Below, piece after piece: positions 6,281-12,017 of a DNA stretch of 12,017 nt (position 1 is its first letter; each line of letters begins with the position of its first letter). Below the pieces are notes generated by a model, which ran no database searches, was not told where the DNA came from, and worked only from the letters and a program-made list of their open reading frames with translations. The stretch spans positions 1 to 12,017 of the forward strand of contig CBIHPK010000213.1 of assembly GCA_966211675.1 (NCBI GenBank), written 5' to 3'. The position numbers and the translations under genes were made by a program. The stretch is from SCUS01 sp966211675. GTDB taxonomy: Bacteria; Myxococcota_A; Polyangia; Polyangiales; Ga0077539.

Positions 6281-7207
6281 TTAGCCCTGCGCCCTGCCCG
6301 CGGCGTAGGCCAGGCCCTGCGCGTTGAGCTTGCGATCGAGGGACACCAGCGCCCGGTCGTCCTCGTCGAGCGAGAGCCCCGTGCGCGCCGCTCGCTCGTC
6401 GAAGGCCGCCGCGAGGCGCTCCTCGAGGAAGGCCTCGCGCCCGGCCTCCGGCAGCGCCCGCGACTGCTCCATCAGGGCCTCGGAGAGCGTGAGCCAGCCG
6501 TGGAGCTGGTCGGCGATCTCTCGCACCCGGGTCTGTTCGCCGAAGTGGGTGAGGCACACGCTGCGCGTGCCGAGCGCGACGATGCGGTCGACGGAGGCGT
6601 GCGCCGCGGGCCCGTCGAAGTCCGTCGGGCTGGTGGACGGAAAGGCCAGGAGCCCCGAGCGCTGGAGCCTCGGGTAGACGAGACCGAAGGCGTCGCCGGT
6701 GAAGACCGTGTCCTGCGCCAGGTCGTGCACGACGAAGTGGTGGTTGGCGTGGCCGCGCGTGTGGTGGAAGCGCAGCACGCCGGACCCGAAGGGGACCTCC
6801 GCGCCGTCGTCGAGAGCCCGCACTCGCGACGCGTCGACGCCGCGGATGGTGCCGTAGAGCGCGGCGAAGTGCTCCTCGCCGTAGACCGCAGTGGCGCCCG
6901 CGATGATCCTCGCGGGGTCGATGACGTGCCTCGCCGCGCGGGGGTGCGCGAGCAGCGTCGCGTTGGGGCAGGCGTCCATGAGCGCGGAGGCTCCGCCCGC
7001 GTGGTCGAGGTGCACGTGGGTCACGATCACGTAGCGCACGTCCTCGGGGGAGCGCCCCTGCGCGGCGAGCGCGGAGAGCAGCCTCGGGAGCGCGTGGGCG
7101 GTGTTGGTCTCGATGAAGGCGCACTCGCCGCCGGAGACGCGCAGGTAGGCGCAGGCCACGGCGGGCTGCACGTAGTCACAGTCGATGGTGAGGAGGGAGT
7201 CGGACAT
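6281..7207 (-). CDS. Metallo-beta-lactamase-fold hydrolase
   Basis: This 308-residue cytoplasmic enzyme has no signal peptide. The signature THVHLDHAGG places metal ligands H64, H66, D68 and H69. RGHANHH gives H153, TGDAFG gives D172, and THFGE gives H221, so the binuclear site is complete. The pattern fits the ST1585-like branch of MBL-fold proteins, whose substrates are poorly known. A beta-lactamase role is unlikely. Residues after about 230 form a helical C-terminal extension. ATG 7207 is the only good start. A -10-like TAGCGT lies nine bases upstream. The barrel gene upstream ends 41 bp away and may share the transcript. The TAA stop sits 4 bp from the convergent stop of the preceding gene. 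Confidence 0.92.
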   Translation of the reverse strand: MSDSLLTIDCDYVQPAVACAYLRVSGGECAFIETNTAHALPRLLSALAAQGRSPEDVRYVIVTHVHLDHAGGASALMDACPNATLLAHPRAARHVIDPARIIAGATAVYGEEHFAALYGTIRGVDASRVRALDDGAEVPFGSGVLRFHHTRGHANHHFVVHDLAQDTVFTGDAFGLVYPRLQRSGLLAFPSTSPTDFDGPAAHASVDRIVALGTRSVCLTHFGEQTRVREIADQLHGWLTLSEALMEQSRALPEAGREAFLEERLAAAFDERAARTGLSLDEDDRALVSLDRKLNAQGLAYAAGRAQG

Positions 7208-7216
7208 CGCCCGGCC

Positions 7217-7222
7217 ACGCTA
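7217..7222 (-). promoter_or_regulatory. -10-like element before the MBL-fold gene
   Basis: On the minus strand GGTAGCGT is followed by nine bases and ATG 7207. It would give a very short or absent 5' leader. The similar GGTAGAGT precedes the ATP-grasp gene. It is supported only by pattern. Confidence 0.3.
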
Positions 7223-7248
7223 CCACCGCGAGCGCGGCGGTCGTCGGG

Positions 7249-7806
7249 TCAGAGGCCGTAGTTGATGGCGAGCACGCCCTGCCCCATCGGGGTGACGGAG
7301 AGCGAGTCGTCGGTGCCGAGGATCCAGCGCTGCGAGTTGAAGTCGTGGCCCAGGTAGAGGAGCGCCTGCACCTGCGCCTGGAGGGTGACCTTCTCGCCGA
7401 GCTGCACCGCCACCCCGACGCCCGCGCGGACGCCGAACCAGATGTCGTTGGCCGTGGTGCCCGAGCGGTCCTGGTCGTCGGCGAAGGCGAGCAGGGCGCA
7501 GGCGCCGAGCAGCGGGTGCAGGGCGAAGCGGTCGGTGTGGAGCAGGTCGTACTGGAGGGTTCCGCCGACCTCGACGTCGGTGCGGCGCACGGTCGACCAG
7601 CGGCCGAAGAGGCCGTCGGCGTAGAGGTCGACGCCCACTCGCTCGAAGGGTCTCAGCCGGAGCTGCCCGCCGGCGCCTCCCATGGCGTAGTCGCCGCCGC
7701 GAAGGAGCAGCCGTGCTCCGAGCGACACCGTGGGCGCCTCCGCGGAGGCGGTGGAGGAGAGCAGCATCGCGCCGAGGGAGAGGAAGAGGGTGGGGAGCGG
7801 TCTCAT
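7249..7806 (-). CDS. Small outer-membrane beta-barrel protein
   Basis: The protein has 185 residues. A signal peptide with likely cleavage after residue 22 (SSTASA) is followed almost entirely by alternating amphipathic strands: VSLGARLLLRGGDYAMGG, GGQLRLRPFERVGVDLYA, VEVGGTLQYDLL, WFGVRAGVGVAVQLG, VTLQAQVQALLYLG. The protein closes with VLAINYGL. Size and strand number suit an eight-stranded OmpA/OmpW-like or outer-membrane-protein-beta-barrel domain. No catalytic residues are recognised. ATG 7806 is placed by the signal peptide, and the ribosome-binding site is weak. It lies between a lipoprotein gene 142 bp upstream and the MBL-fold gene 41 bp downstream, all leftward. Confidence 0.85.
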   Translation of the reverse strand: MRPLPTLFLSLGAMLLSSTASAEAPTVSLGARLLLRGGDYAMGGAGGQLRLRPFERVGVDLYADGLFGRWSTVRRTDVEVGGTLQYDLLHTDRFALHPLLGACALLAFADDQDRSGTTANDIWFGVRAGVGVAVQLGEKVTLQAQVQALLYLGHDFNSQRWILGTDDSLSVTPMGQGVLAINYGL

Positions 7807-7948
7807 GGAGCGGCGGCGTCATCCACCCGGCGTGCCGTCGCGCGCGGCGCGGAGAAGCCCGAGCGACCGGCGGGGCACGGTGAACGCCGCGACCCTGGAA
7901 GCCCTGTGAACCGGGGCGTTGCGAGCGACCGGGGCGGCGTTCAGGGCC

Positions 7949-8818
7949 TCACGGGTTCACGAAGGCGCCGCGCCCCTCGAAGGTGAGCGCCGCGGAGAAG
8001 CGGCGGCAGTGGCCCTCGGCGTCGGGGTCGAGGTCGGTGATGCCGTTCACCAGGCGAGCGACCAGGGAGCGCAGCTCCGGGGGGATGCCCAGGGTCTGCA
8101 CCGTGGCGATGAGCTCGTCCGCGGGGATGCCGCCGCCCACCATGCCGTCGAAGGTGTCGTCCGGGCGCCAGCGGAGCCGGACGCGGGCGTCGTGGAGGTT
8201 GAGCACGAAGCGGGCGTCGAGCACCGCCACCGGCAGCGCGAGCTCGAAGGGCCCCGCCTCGACCACGCCGTTGCGCATCCGGCCGGTGACCCGGCTCACG
8301 GGCTGGGCTCTCGCGGTGTCGAAGGTCTGGCCCGGGTCGATGCGGTGGTCGCTGCCCACGAAGGGCATCCCCGAGAGCTGCCGGAACACCAGCTGGACGC
8401 ACGGGTCATCGCGCCGGTCGTCGAGGCCCTCGATGGACATGGAGAGCAGCAGCTGGCCGCTGTTGATCGCGGCCTGCACCGCCTCGTCGAGGGCGCCCGC
8501 GGTCTGCGTCTCCAGCACCGGGACCAGCAGCGAGAGCTGGTTGTCCACGCCGGGGGTGCCGTCTGGCGAGGTGAAGTCCGCCCGACGGCACGAGGCCGCG
8601 TCGTCGTTGCGGCTCACCCGCCCGTCGAGGTCGAAGCCGTCCACCACGCCGGGCATCGTCGCCTTCACGAAGCGCATCCGGGTCACCACCAGCGAGCGCT
8701 CCATCGGGGCGCTCGGACACTGCGCGGGCACCGGCCCCGCGAAGGGATCGCCCGGGTCGTCCGCGCAGCCGAGCGCGACCATCAGCATCGAGACGCAGCG
8801 CCATCCACCTCGGCCCAT
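7949..8818 (-). CDS. Lipoprotein of an unnamed family
   Basis: The protein has 289 residues. ATG 8818 is preceded by a GGAGGAGGAGGG run about seven bases upstream. The longer open frame to 8929 is rejected because it would bury the lipobox. A short signal peptide ends in A-L-G-C18, giving a lipoprotein followed by Asp residues (ADDP). The body contains MPGVVDGFDLDGRVSRNDD with a spaced acidic loop that could bind calcium, SCRRADFTSPDGTPGVDNQL, and long strands ending FEGRGAFV. C73-region and C-terminal cysteines (SCRR, GHCRR) could pair. I have the impression of a recurrent Polyangia lipoprotein family but cannot name a function. It is probably outer-membrane or periplasmic. Confidence 0.85.
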   Translation of the reverse strand: MGRGGWRCVSMLMVALGCADDPGDPFAGPVPAQCPSAPMERSLVVTRMRFVKATMPGVVDGFDLDGRVSRNDDAASCRRADFTSPDGTPGVDNQLSLLVPVLETQTAGALDEAVQAAINSGQLLLSMSIEGLDDRRDDPCVQLVFRQLSGMPFVGSDHRIDPGQTFDTARAQPVSRVTGRMRNGVVEAGPFELALPVAVLDARFVLNLHDARVRLRWRPDDTFDGMVGGGIPADELIATVQTLGIPPELRSLVARLVNGITDLDPDAEGHCRRFSAALTFEGRGAFVNP

Positions 8819-8922
8819 CGGACGCCCTCCTCCTCCCGGACAACACCACTGGAGGCTACGAGTCCCTCCGAGCTCCCGGGGGGGCGGGAAGGACGAAATC
8901 CTGACAGACGGGCGACGCTCCG

Positions 8923-8954
8923 TTGACACTGCCGAGCTTGGGTTCGTTGATAAT
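8923..8954 (+). promoter_or_regulatory. Sigma70-like promoter candidate
   Basis: A perfect TTGACA (8923-8928) and GATAAT (8949-8954, five of six) stand out in this GC-rich DNA, though the 20-bp spacer is longer than the optimal 17. A second -10-like GATAAA (8958-8963) lies six bases before ATG 8970. Either could drive the 8970 gene. The region is shared with the divergent lipoprotein gene. Confidence 0.4.
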
Positions 8955-8969
8955 CCCGATAAACGCGAG

Positions 8970-9347
8970 ATGGCCTGGATCTGGCTGCCGCACGGGGATG
9001 CGGACGGAGAGGGTGGAGCGGACGGAATGCTGACAAGTGAAGCGGTCGAAGCCCAGCACGACCTGATGGCGTGGTGCTCCTGTGCGCCGGTCCCCGCCTC
9101 GGCGACGCGGATCGACGAGTGGGTGCTTCGCGCCTTCGAGCGCGACCTGGAGGGTCAGGTCGACGCGCTGGTGGAGAGCGGGGCCTTCCTGCCGGAGGCC
9201 TTTCGCGTGGTGCTCCGGGCCGACGGCGGGCTCTGGCTGACCACCGGGCACCTCCATTTCTGGACGATCTTCGGCGTGCCGGCGGACGCCTGGATGCCCG
9301 CCCCAGCGGCGGCGTTTCTCGCGGCGCTCTCGCTCAGCCCAGGGTGA
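8970..9347 (+). CDS. Small hypothetical protein
   Basis: The protein has 125 residues from ATG 8970, or 106 from ATG 9027. The first start has GATAAA six bases upstream, fitting a leaderless start. The second has GGAG eight bases upstream. The sequence does not settle it. The protein is soluble and Trp/Ala-rich, without signal peptide or membrane span. It contains MAWCSCAPVPASATR (a C-x-C pair), a helix IDEWVLRAFERDLEGQVDAL, and a strand pair FRVVLRADGGLWLTTGHLHF. I recognise no family. Its 3' end overlaps the convergent lipase-like gene by 14 bp, which supports a genuine but compact arrangement. Base composition near 9000-9050 is less G/C-biased in third positions than the rest. Confidence 0.65.
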   Translation: MAWIWLPHGDADGEGGADGMLTSEAVEAQHDLMAWCSCAPVPASATRIDEWVLRAFERDLEGQVDALVESGAFLPEAFRVVLRADGGLWLTTGHLHFWTIFGVPADAWMPAPAAAFLAALSLSPG

Positions 9348-10455
9348 AGCGAGCGACCGCGTCCCACATCGACTCGAACTCCAGCCGGCCGAAGTCGCTC
9401 ATGGTGCGCAGCCAGTCGACGTGCAGCGGCGCGTGGGCGGGCGCGTGGAAGTGGCCGATGACGTCGAGGTGATCGGCCCACGCGGCGTGCACCACCTCGC
9501 CCCAGACCTGCGAGCGCGTCGGCACCATCGCGTCGTTGCCCCGCACCGTCGGAACCCTCCCATAGGCCTTCACCAGCGCCCTCGCCTGCGCCTCGTCGGG
9601 CGGCGGCAGAAGGTCCTCCGGCAGCGTCGAGGCGATGGTGTGGAGCGCCCGGAAGACGCTGTACATCGCCTGGTGCGTGGGACTCGGTCCGATCGCGAGC
9701 TGGCGACCCAGGGAGGGGGGCTTGGCCTGAGCGACGACGCAGCCGCGGCGCACCCCGTCGCGCTCGGTGGCGAGGGCGTTGAAGAGGTCCATGCCCTCGG
9801 GCGTGAGCTGCACGAGCAGCGCCTGGTCGCGGCGCACCTGGGCGAGCACGTGCTCGATCTGCTCTCTCCGCTCGGGGCTGAAATCGCGGAGCACCTGGTC
9901 GTAGATCTGCTCGACCACGCCGCCGGAGATGAGCCTCCCGGCGCCGGCGGAGCCGAGGGCGCTCGCGAGCACCACGAGCAGCGGCAGGGGGATGGTGCCG
10001 AGCCGGATCGCGTAGATGGTGAAGAGCGAGATGAGGAAGAGCGCCCGCTGTCCGAGGAGGCTGGTGAAGAAGGCCGCCGTGGGCGCGCCGTAGTGGGGCG
10101 TGGCGACGGCGATCACCGAGCGCACCCGACGGGCGATGGGCTCCGGGTCGACGGCGCAGGAGAGCGAGGCGCGGGGCGCGATGGCGAGGCGAGCGTCGAG
10201 CCCGCCGGTCGAGTGGCCGATGAGGTGGATGGGCGCGTCGTCGCCGCCCGCGGCCTCCGCGATGAGCTCGACCAGGCGCCCGGCCCTGCGGCGCAGCGAG
10301 GCGGTCGGGAAGGTCGGGGCGTAGTGGAAGACGGCCTCGACGTCGTGCGTGCGGGCCCACGCGGCGAGGTGCTCCCGGACGTGGGCGAAGTAGCGGAAGT
10401 CGCCGAAGTTGGCGAAGCCGAAGAAGCCCGGGATCAGGAAGACGTGCTGGCGCAC
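9334..10455 (-). CDS. Alpha/beta-hydrolase, lipase-like
   Basis: The protein has 373 residues. It begins directly with the first beta-strand and oxyanion region (VFLIPGFFGF), so no signal peptide is present. The nucleophile elbow GHSTGG gives S82. ATPHYGAP at about 118-125 is typical of triacylglycerol-lipase-like proteins. GNDAMVPTRSQ gives the candidate acid D308. DHLDVIGHFH gives the candidate H329. The triad is therefore complete by position. A strongly hydrophobic insertion at about 138-170 (LFLISLFTIYAI, PLPLLVVLASAL) could be a lid or a membrane-binding segment. The expected activity is ester hydrolysis of lipids; the substrate is unknown. The start is GTG 10455, with CATGAT ending six bases upstream. 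Confidence 0.88.
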   Translation of the reverse strand: MRQHVFLIPGFFGFANFGDFRYFAHVREHLAAWARTHDVEAVFHYAPTFPTASLRRRAGRLVELIAEAAGGDDAPIHLIGHSTGGLDARLAIAPRASLSCAVDPEPIARRVRSVIAVATPHYGAPTAAFFTSLLGQRALFLISLFTIYAIRLGTIPLPLLVVLASALGSAGAGRLISGGVVEQIYDQVLRDFSPERREQIEHVLAQVRRDQALLVQLTPEGMDLFNALATERDGVRRGCVVAQAKPPSLGRQLAIGPSPTHQAMYSVFRALHTIASTLPEDLLPPPDEAQARALVKAYGRVPTVRGNDAMVPTRSQVWGEVVHAAWADHLDVIGHFHAPAHAPLHVDWLRTMSDFGRLEFESMWDAVARFTLG

Positions 10456-10461
10456 CGGAGC

Positions 10462-10467
10462 ATCATG
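10462..10467 (-). promoter_or_regulatory. -10-like element for leaderless lipase transcript
   Basis: On the minus strand CATGAT (four of six with TATAAT) is followed by GCTCCG and the GTG start at 10455. The spacing matches that before 2520, 8970 and 10999. No Shine-Dalgarno is present. Confidence 0.35.
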
Positions 10468-10527
10468 CCACGCTCCCTCCCCGCGCGAGCCTTTCGGGTC
10501 TTGCCGTCGGGGTCGCGGCGTCCAATC

Positions 10528-10560
10528 GAGGGAGGAGCGCGTCGGCTCTCTCCCTCCCCC
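10528..10560. other. Imperfect hairpin in divergent intergenic region
   Basis: GAGGGA (10528-10533) pairs with TCCCTC (10551-10556), and GAGC (10535-10538) pairs with GCTC (10545-10548). A C-run and CTATTTT follow at 10557-10567. On the plus strand it lies in the leader of the 10599 gene and might act as a weak terminator or attenuator. Confidence 0.25.
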
Positions 10561-10598
10561 CTATTTTCCCCGCGGCGCGCGTCACGAGGTTCAAGGCC

Positions 10599-10931
10599 AT
10601 GGGCACCATCGATCCCTCCTTCCACAGCGCAGATGCGTCGTCGGACGCGCTCCATCACCCCATCGAGGCCCTCAAGACTTTCATGCCCCCGGAGACCCGG
10701 CGGGTGGTCGAGGGGCTTCCGCAGCGGCTCCGCACCGAGATCCAGGAGCACCCCTACCGCACCCTCGGCGTGGCCGTGGGCCTGGGCGTCGGCCTGGGCA
10801 TCGGCATTGGCGCCCTGGCGAGCTCGCGTCTCACCCGCTTCCTGGCGATGAAGCTCGGAGGGGTCGTCCTCATGGAGGTCGCCCGGCGGGGAGCCCTGCA
10901 GTACGTCGAGCGCACGCTCGCCTCGCACTGA
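10599..10931 (+). CDS. Glycine-zipper membrane protein, DUF883 (ElaB/YqjD)-like
   Basis: The protein has 110 residues. ATG 10599 is supported by GAGGT eight bases upstream. An acidic/amphipathic N-terminal region (1-50) leads into the hallmark EHPYRTLGVAVG and a Gly-zipper hydrophobic segment at about 56-75 (GVAVGLGVGLGIGIGALA). A Ser-Arg border and a second weakly hydrophobic helix (FLAMKLGGVVLMEVA) follow. E. coli ElaB and YqjD share the arrangement of helix, H/NP-x-x, Gly-rich span and R-rich end. They are inner-membrane proteins linked to ribosome association and stress. The family link is by pattern only, and the C-terminal part here is longer than in YqjD. It is divergent from the lipase gene by 143 bp. 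Confidence 0.75.
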   Translation: MGTIDPSFHSADASSDALHHPIEALKTFMPPETRRVVEGLPQRLRTEIQEHPYRTLGVAVGLGVGLGIGIGALASSRLTRFLAMKLGGVVLMEVARRGALQYVERTLASH

Positions 10932-10986
10932 GCCCGAAGCGCGCTTCGGCCCGCCGATCGGAGCCCATGGCTGCGCGGGGCTTCGG

Positions 10987-10992
10987 TAGAGT
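10987..10992 (+). promoter_or_regulatory. -10-like element for leaderless ATP-grasp transcript
   Basis: TAGAGT (within GGTAGAGT) is followed by GCTCGG and the GTG at 10999. It matches the TANNNT pattern with a six-base gap. No Shine-Dalgarno is present, so translation would begin at the transcript's first codon. Confidence 0.45.
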
Positions 10993-10998
10993 GCTCGG

Positions 10999-12017
10999 GT
11001 GCCCCACGTCGTCTTCGTCGCGCCTCGCTTCCTCGAGAACACCAACCGGTATGTGCGGGCCTTCGCGGCCCTCGACGGGGTGACGCTCTCCGTCGTCAGC
11101 GCCGACCCGGAGGCGCTCATCCCCGCGGAGCTGCGCCCGCGCGTCGCCGCGCACTACGCCGTGGCCGACGCCCTCGACGGCGCGCAGATCACCGCCGCGG
11201 TGCGAGCGCTCGGCCGCCACATAGGGCCCGTCGACCGGCTCGCGGGCGCGCTCGAACAGCTGCAGACCCCGATGGCGCAGGCGCGCGACGCGCTCGGCAT
11301 CGAGGGGATCAACGCCGCCGTGGCCCGCAACTTCCGCGACAAGGACCGCATGAAGGACGTCCTTCGCGCGCACGGCGTCCCGGTCGCCAGGAGCGCCCTG
11401 GTGCGCTCGGCGCGCGAGCTCGCGCGCTTCATCGGGCACGTGGGCTACCCCGGGATCGTGTAGCCCCCGGCGGGCCGCGGGTCGCGCGCGACCATCCGGG
11501 TCGAGTCCGCGGAGGACATCGCGGCGCTCGCCTCGAAGGGCGCCTCGCCCACGGCCGAGCGGCCGCTGCAGGTCGAGGAGTACGTGCGCGCGAGGGAGCA
11601 CACCTGCGAGACGGTCACCGTGCGCGGGGTTCCGGTGTGGCGCTCCGGGACGCGCTATTTCCCGACGCCCCTGGAGGTGCTCGAGACCCCGTGGGTGCAG
11701 TACTGCGTGCTGCTCCCCCGCGAGGCCGACGAGGAGCCCTGGGCGAGCTTCGCGCCCATCAACACCGCCGCGCTGTCGGCCCTCTTCGGAGAGCACGCGC
11801 ACACCGCGGCGGGCACGGCGCTCACGCACATGGAGTGGTTCCTGCGCGAGGACGGCTCGTCGCTGGTGAACGAGGTCGGAGCGCGTCCGCCGGGGGTTCA
11901 CATCATGCCGATGATGAGCCTCGCTCACGAGACCGACCTCGTGGCCGACTGGGCGGAGCTCATCGCCTTCGACCGCTTCGCCCCGAAGGCGAGGCGCTGG
12001 GCCGCGGGGGCGGCGTT
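10999..12017 (+). pseudogene. ATP-grasp enzyme gene interrupted by an in-frame TAG (partial at right edge)
   Basis: The frame starts at GTG 10999 and runs to TAG 11461-11463 (codon 155). It then stays open in the same frame to the window end. Before the stop, residues 1-154 include a Rossmann-like pre-ATP-grasp part (VVFVAPRFLENTNRYVRAF) and the typical RNFRDKDRMKDVLRAHGVPVARS...GYPGIV approach. After it come PPAGRGSRATIRV (glycine loop), the hinge EEYV (E193, E194), and HMEWFL with E279 plus SLVNEVGARPPG with N291/E292, the usual magnesium ligands. The TAG occupies the position of the conserved lysine (family pattern V-K-P-x-x-G-x-G-S), one base from AAG. The substrate is unknown; such enzymes ligate a carboxylate to an amine, thiol or similar via an acyl phosphate. 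A true nonsense mutation, a sequence error or recoding are all possible. As written, only a 154-residue fragment is made. Confidence 0.85.

Noticed and set aside
63..8924. Shared 11-mer GACGCTCCGTT at 63-73 and 8914-8924
   Set aside because: Several 11-base matches are expected by chance in 12 kb of GC-rich sequence, and the flanks do not match.
9421..10851. Plus-strand 476-residue open frame opposite the lipase gene
   Set aside because: It is a low-complexity Arg/Gly/Glu shadow. The minus strand has a complete catalytic triad.
11461..11463. Pyrrolysine decoding as the preferred explanation for the in-frame TAG
   Set aside because: TAG ends three other genes here and no pyl gene is visible, so mutation or base-call error is more economical.
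10870..11928. Minus-strand 352-residue open frame opposite the ATP-grasp gene
   Set aside because: It is open through the TAG region only because of GC bias. Its sequence is Arg/His-rich with no motif, whereas the plus strand carries ATP-grasp landmarks on both sides of the TAG.

Overview
This is a very GC-rich window with G/C-dominated third codon positions. It encodes many lipoproteins, outer-membrane barrels and one-membrane envelope proteins that match no named family. Together these suggest a Myxococcota/Polyangia-type bacterium (Sandaracinus-like gross character). That placement is inference from composition and protein style; no marker gene is present. I see no rRNA, tRNA, CRISPR array, transposase or integrase.

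Layout. Bases 1-369 carry no convincing gene but are unusually dense in inverted repeats: three hairpins sharing a CCCGC/GCGGG stem, and a 216-337 element closed by a 9-bp inverted repeat with competing internal pairings and a T6 tract. A TPR lipid- or membrane-anchored protein follows (370-1272, +). Leftward genes then run from 3545 down to 1413: a small lipoprotein with a carboxypeptidase-regulatory-like fold, a one-membrane unknown, a Uma2-family nuclease, and a compositionally different small unknown. Diverging from the lipoprotein is a rightward pair: an anchored unknown (3631-4185) and a secreted protein fusing a zinc-phospholipase-C-like domain to outer-membrane-barrel-like segments (4246-6276). 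It meets, 4 bp away, a leftward run: lipoprotein (8818-7949), barrel protein (7806-7249) and metallo-beta-lactamase-fold hydrolase (7207-6281). A small rightward unknown (8970-9347) overlaps the tail of a leftward lipase-like alpha/beta hydrolase (10455-9334). A glycine-zipper DUF883-like protein (10599-10931) and an ATP-grasp gene (10999 to the right edge) complete the window.

The most striking observation is in the ATP-grasp gene. Its reading frame is clean on both sides of one TAG at 11461-11463, and that TAG sits exactly where the family has its ATP-binding lysine (AAG to TAG, one base). Three other genes here end in TAG, so TAG is an ordinary stop in this genome. A nonsense mutation or a sequence error is therefore more likely than recoding.

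Start sites fall into two classes. Some genes have a clear Shine-Dalgarno (370, 1817, 3631, 8818, 10599). Four others have a -10-like hexamer exactly 6 nt before the start codon and no Shine-Dalgarno (2520, 8970, 10455, 10999), which suggests leaderless transcripts. No coherent new multi-gene system is evident. Most genes look like independent envelope and housekeeping functions.
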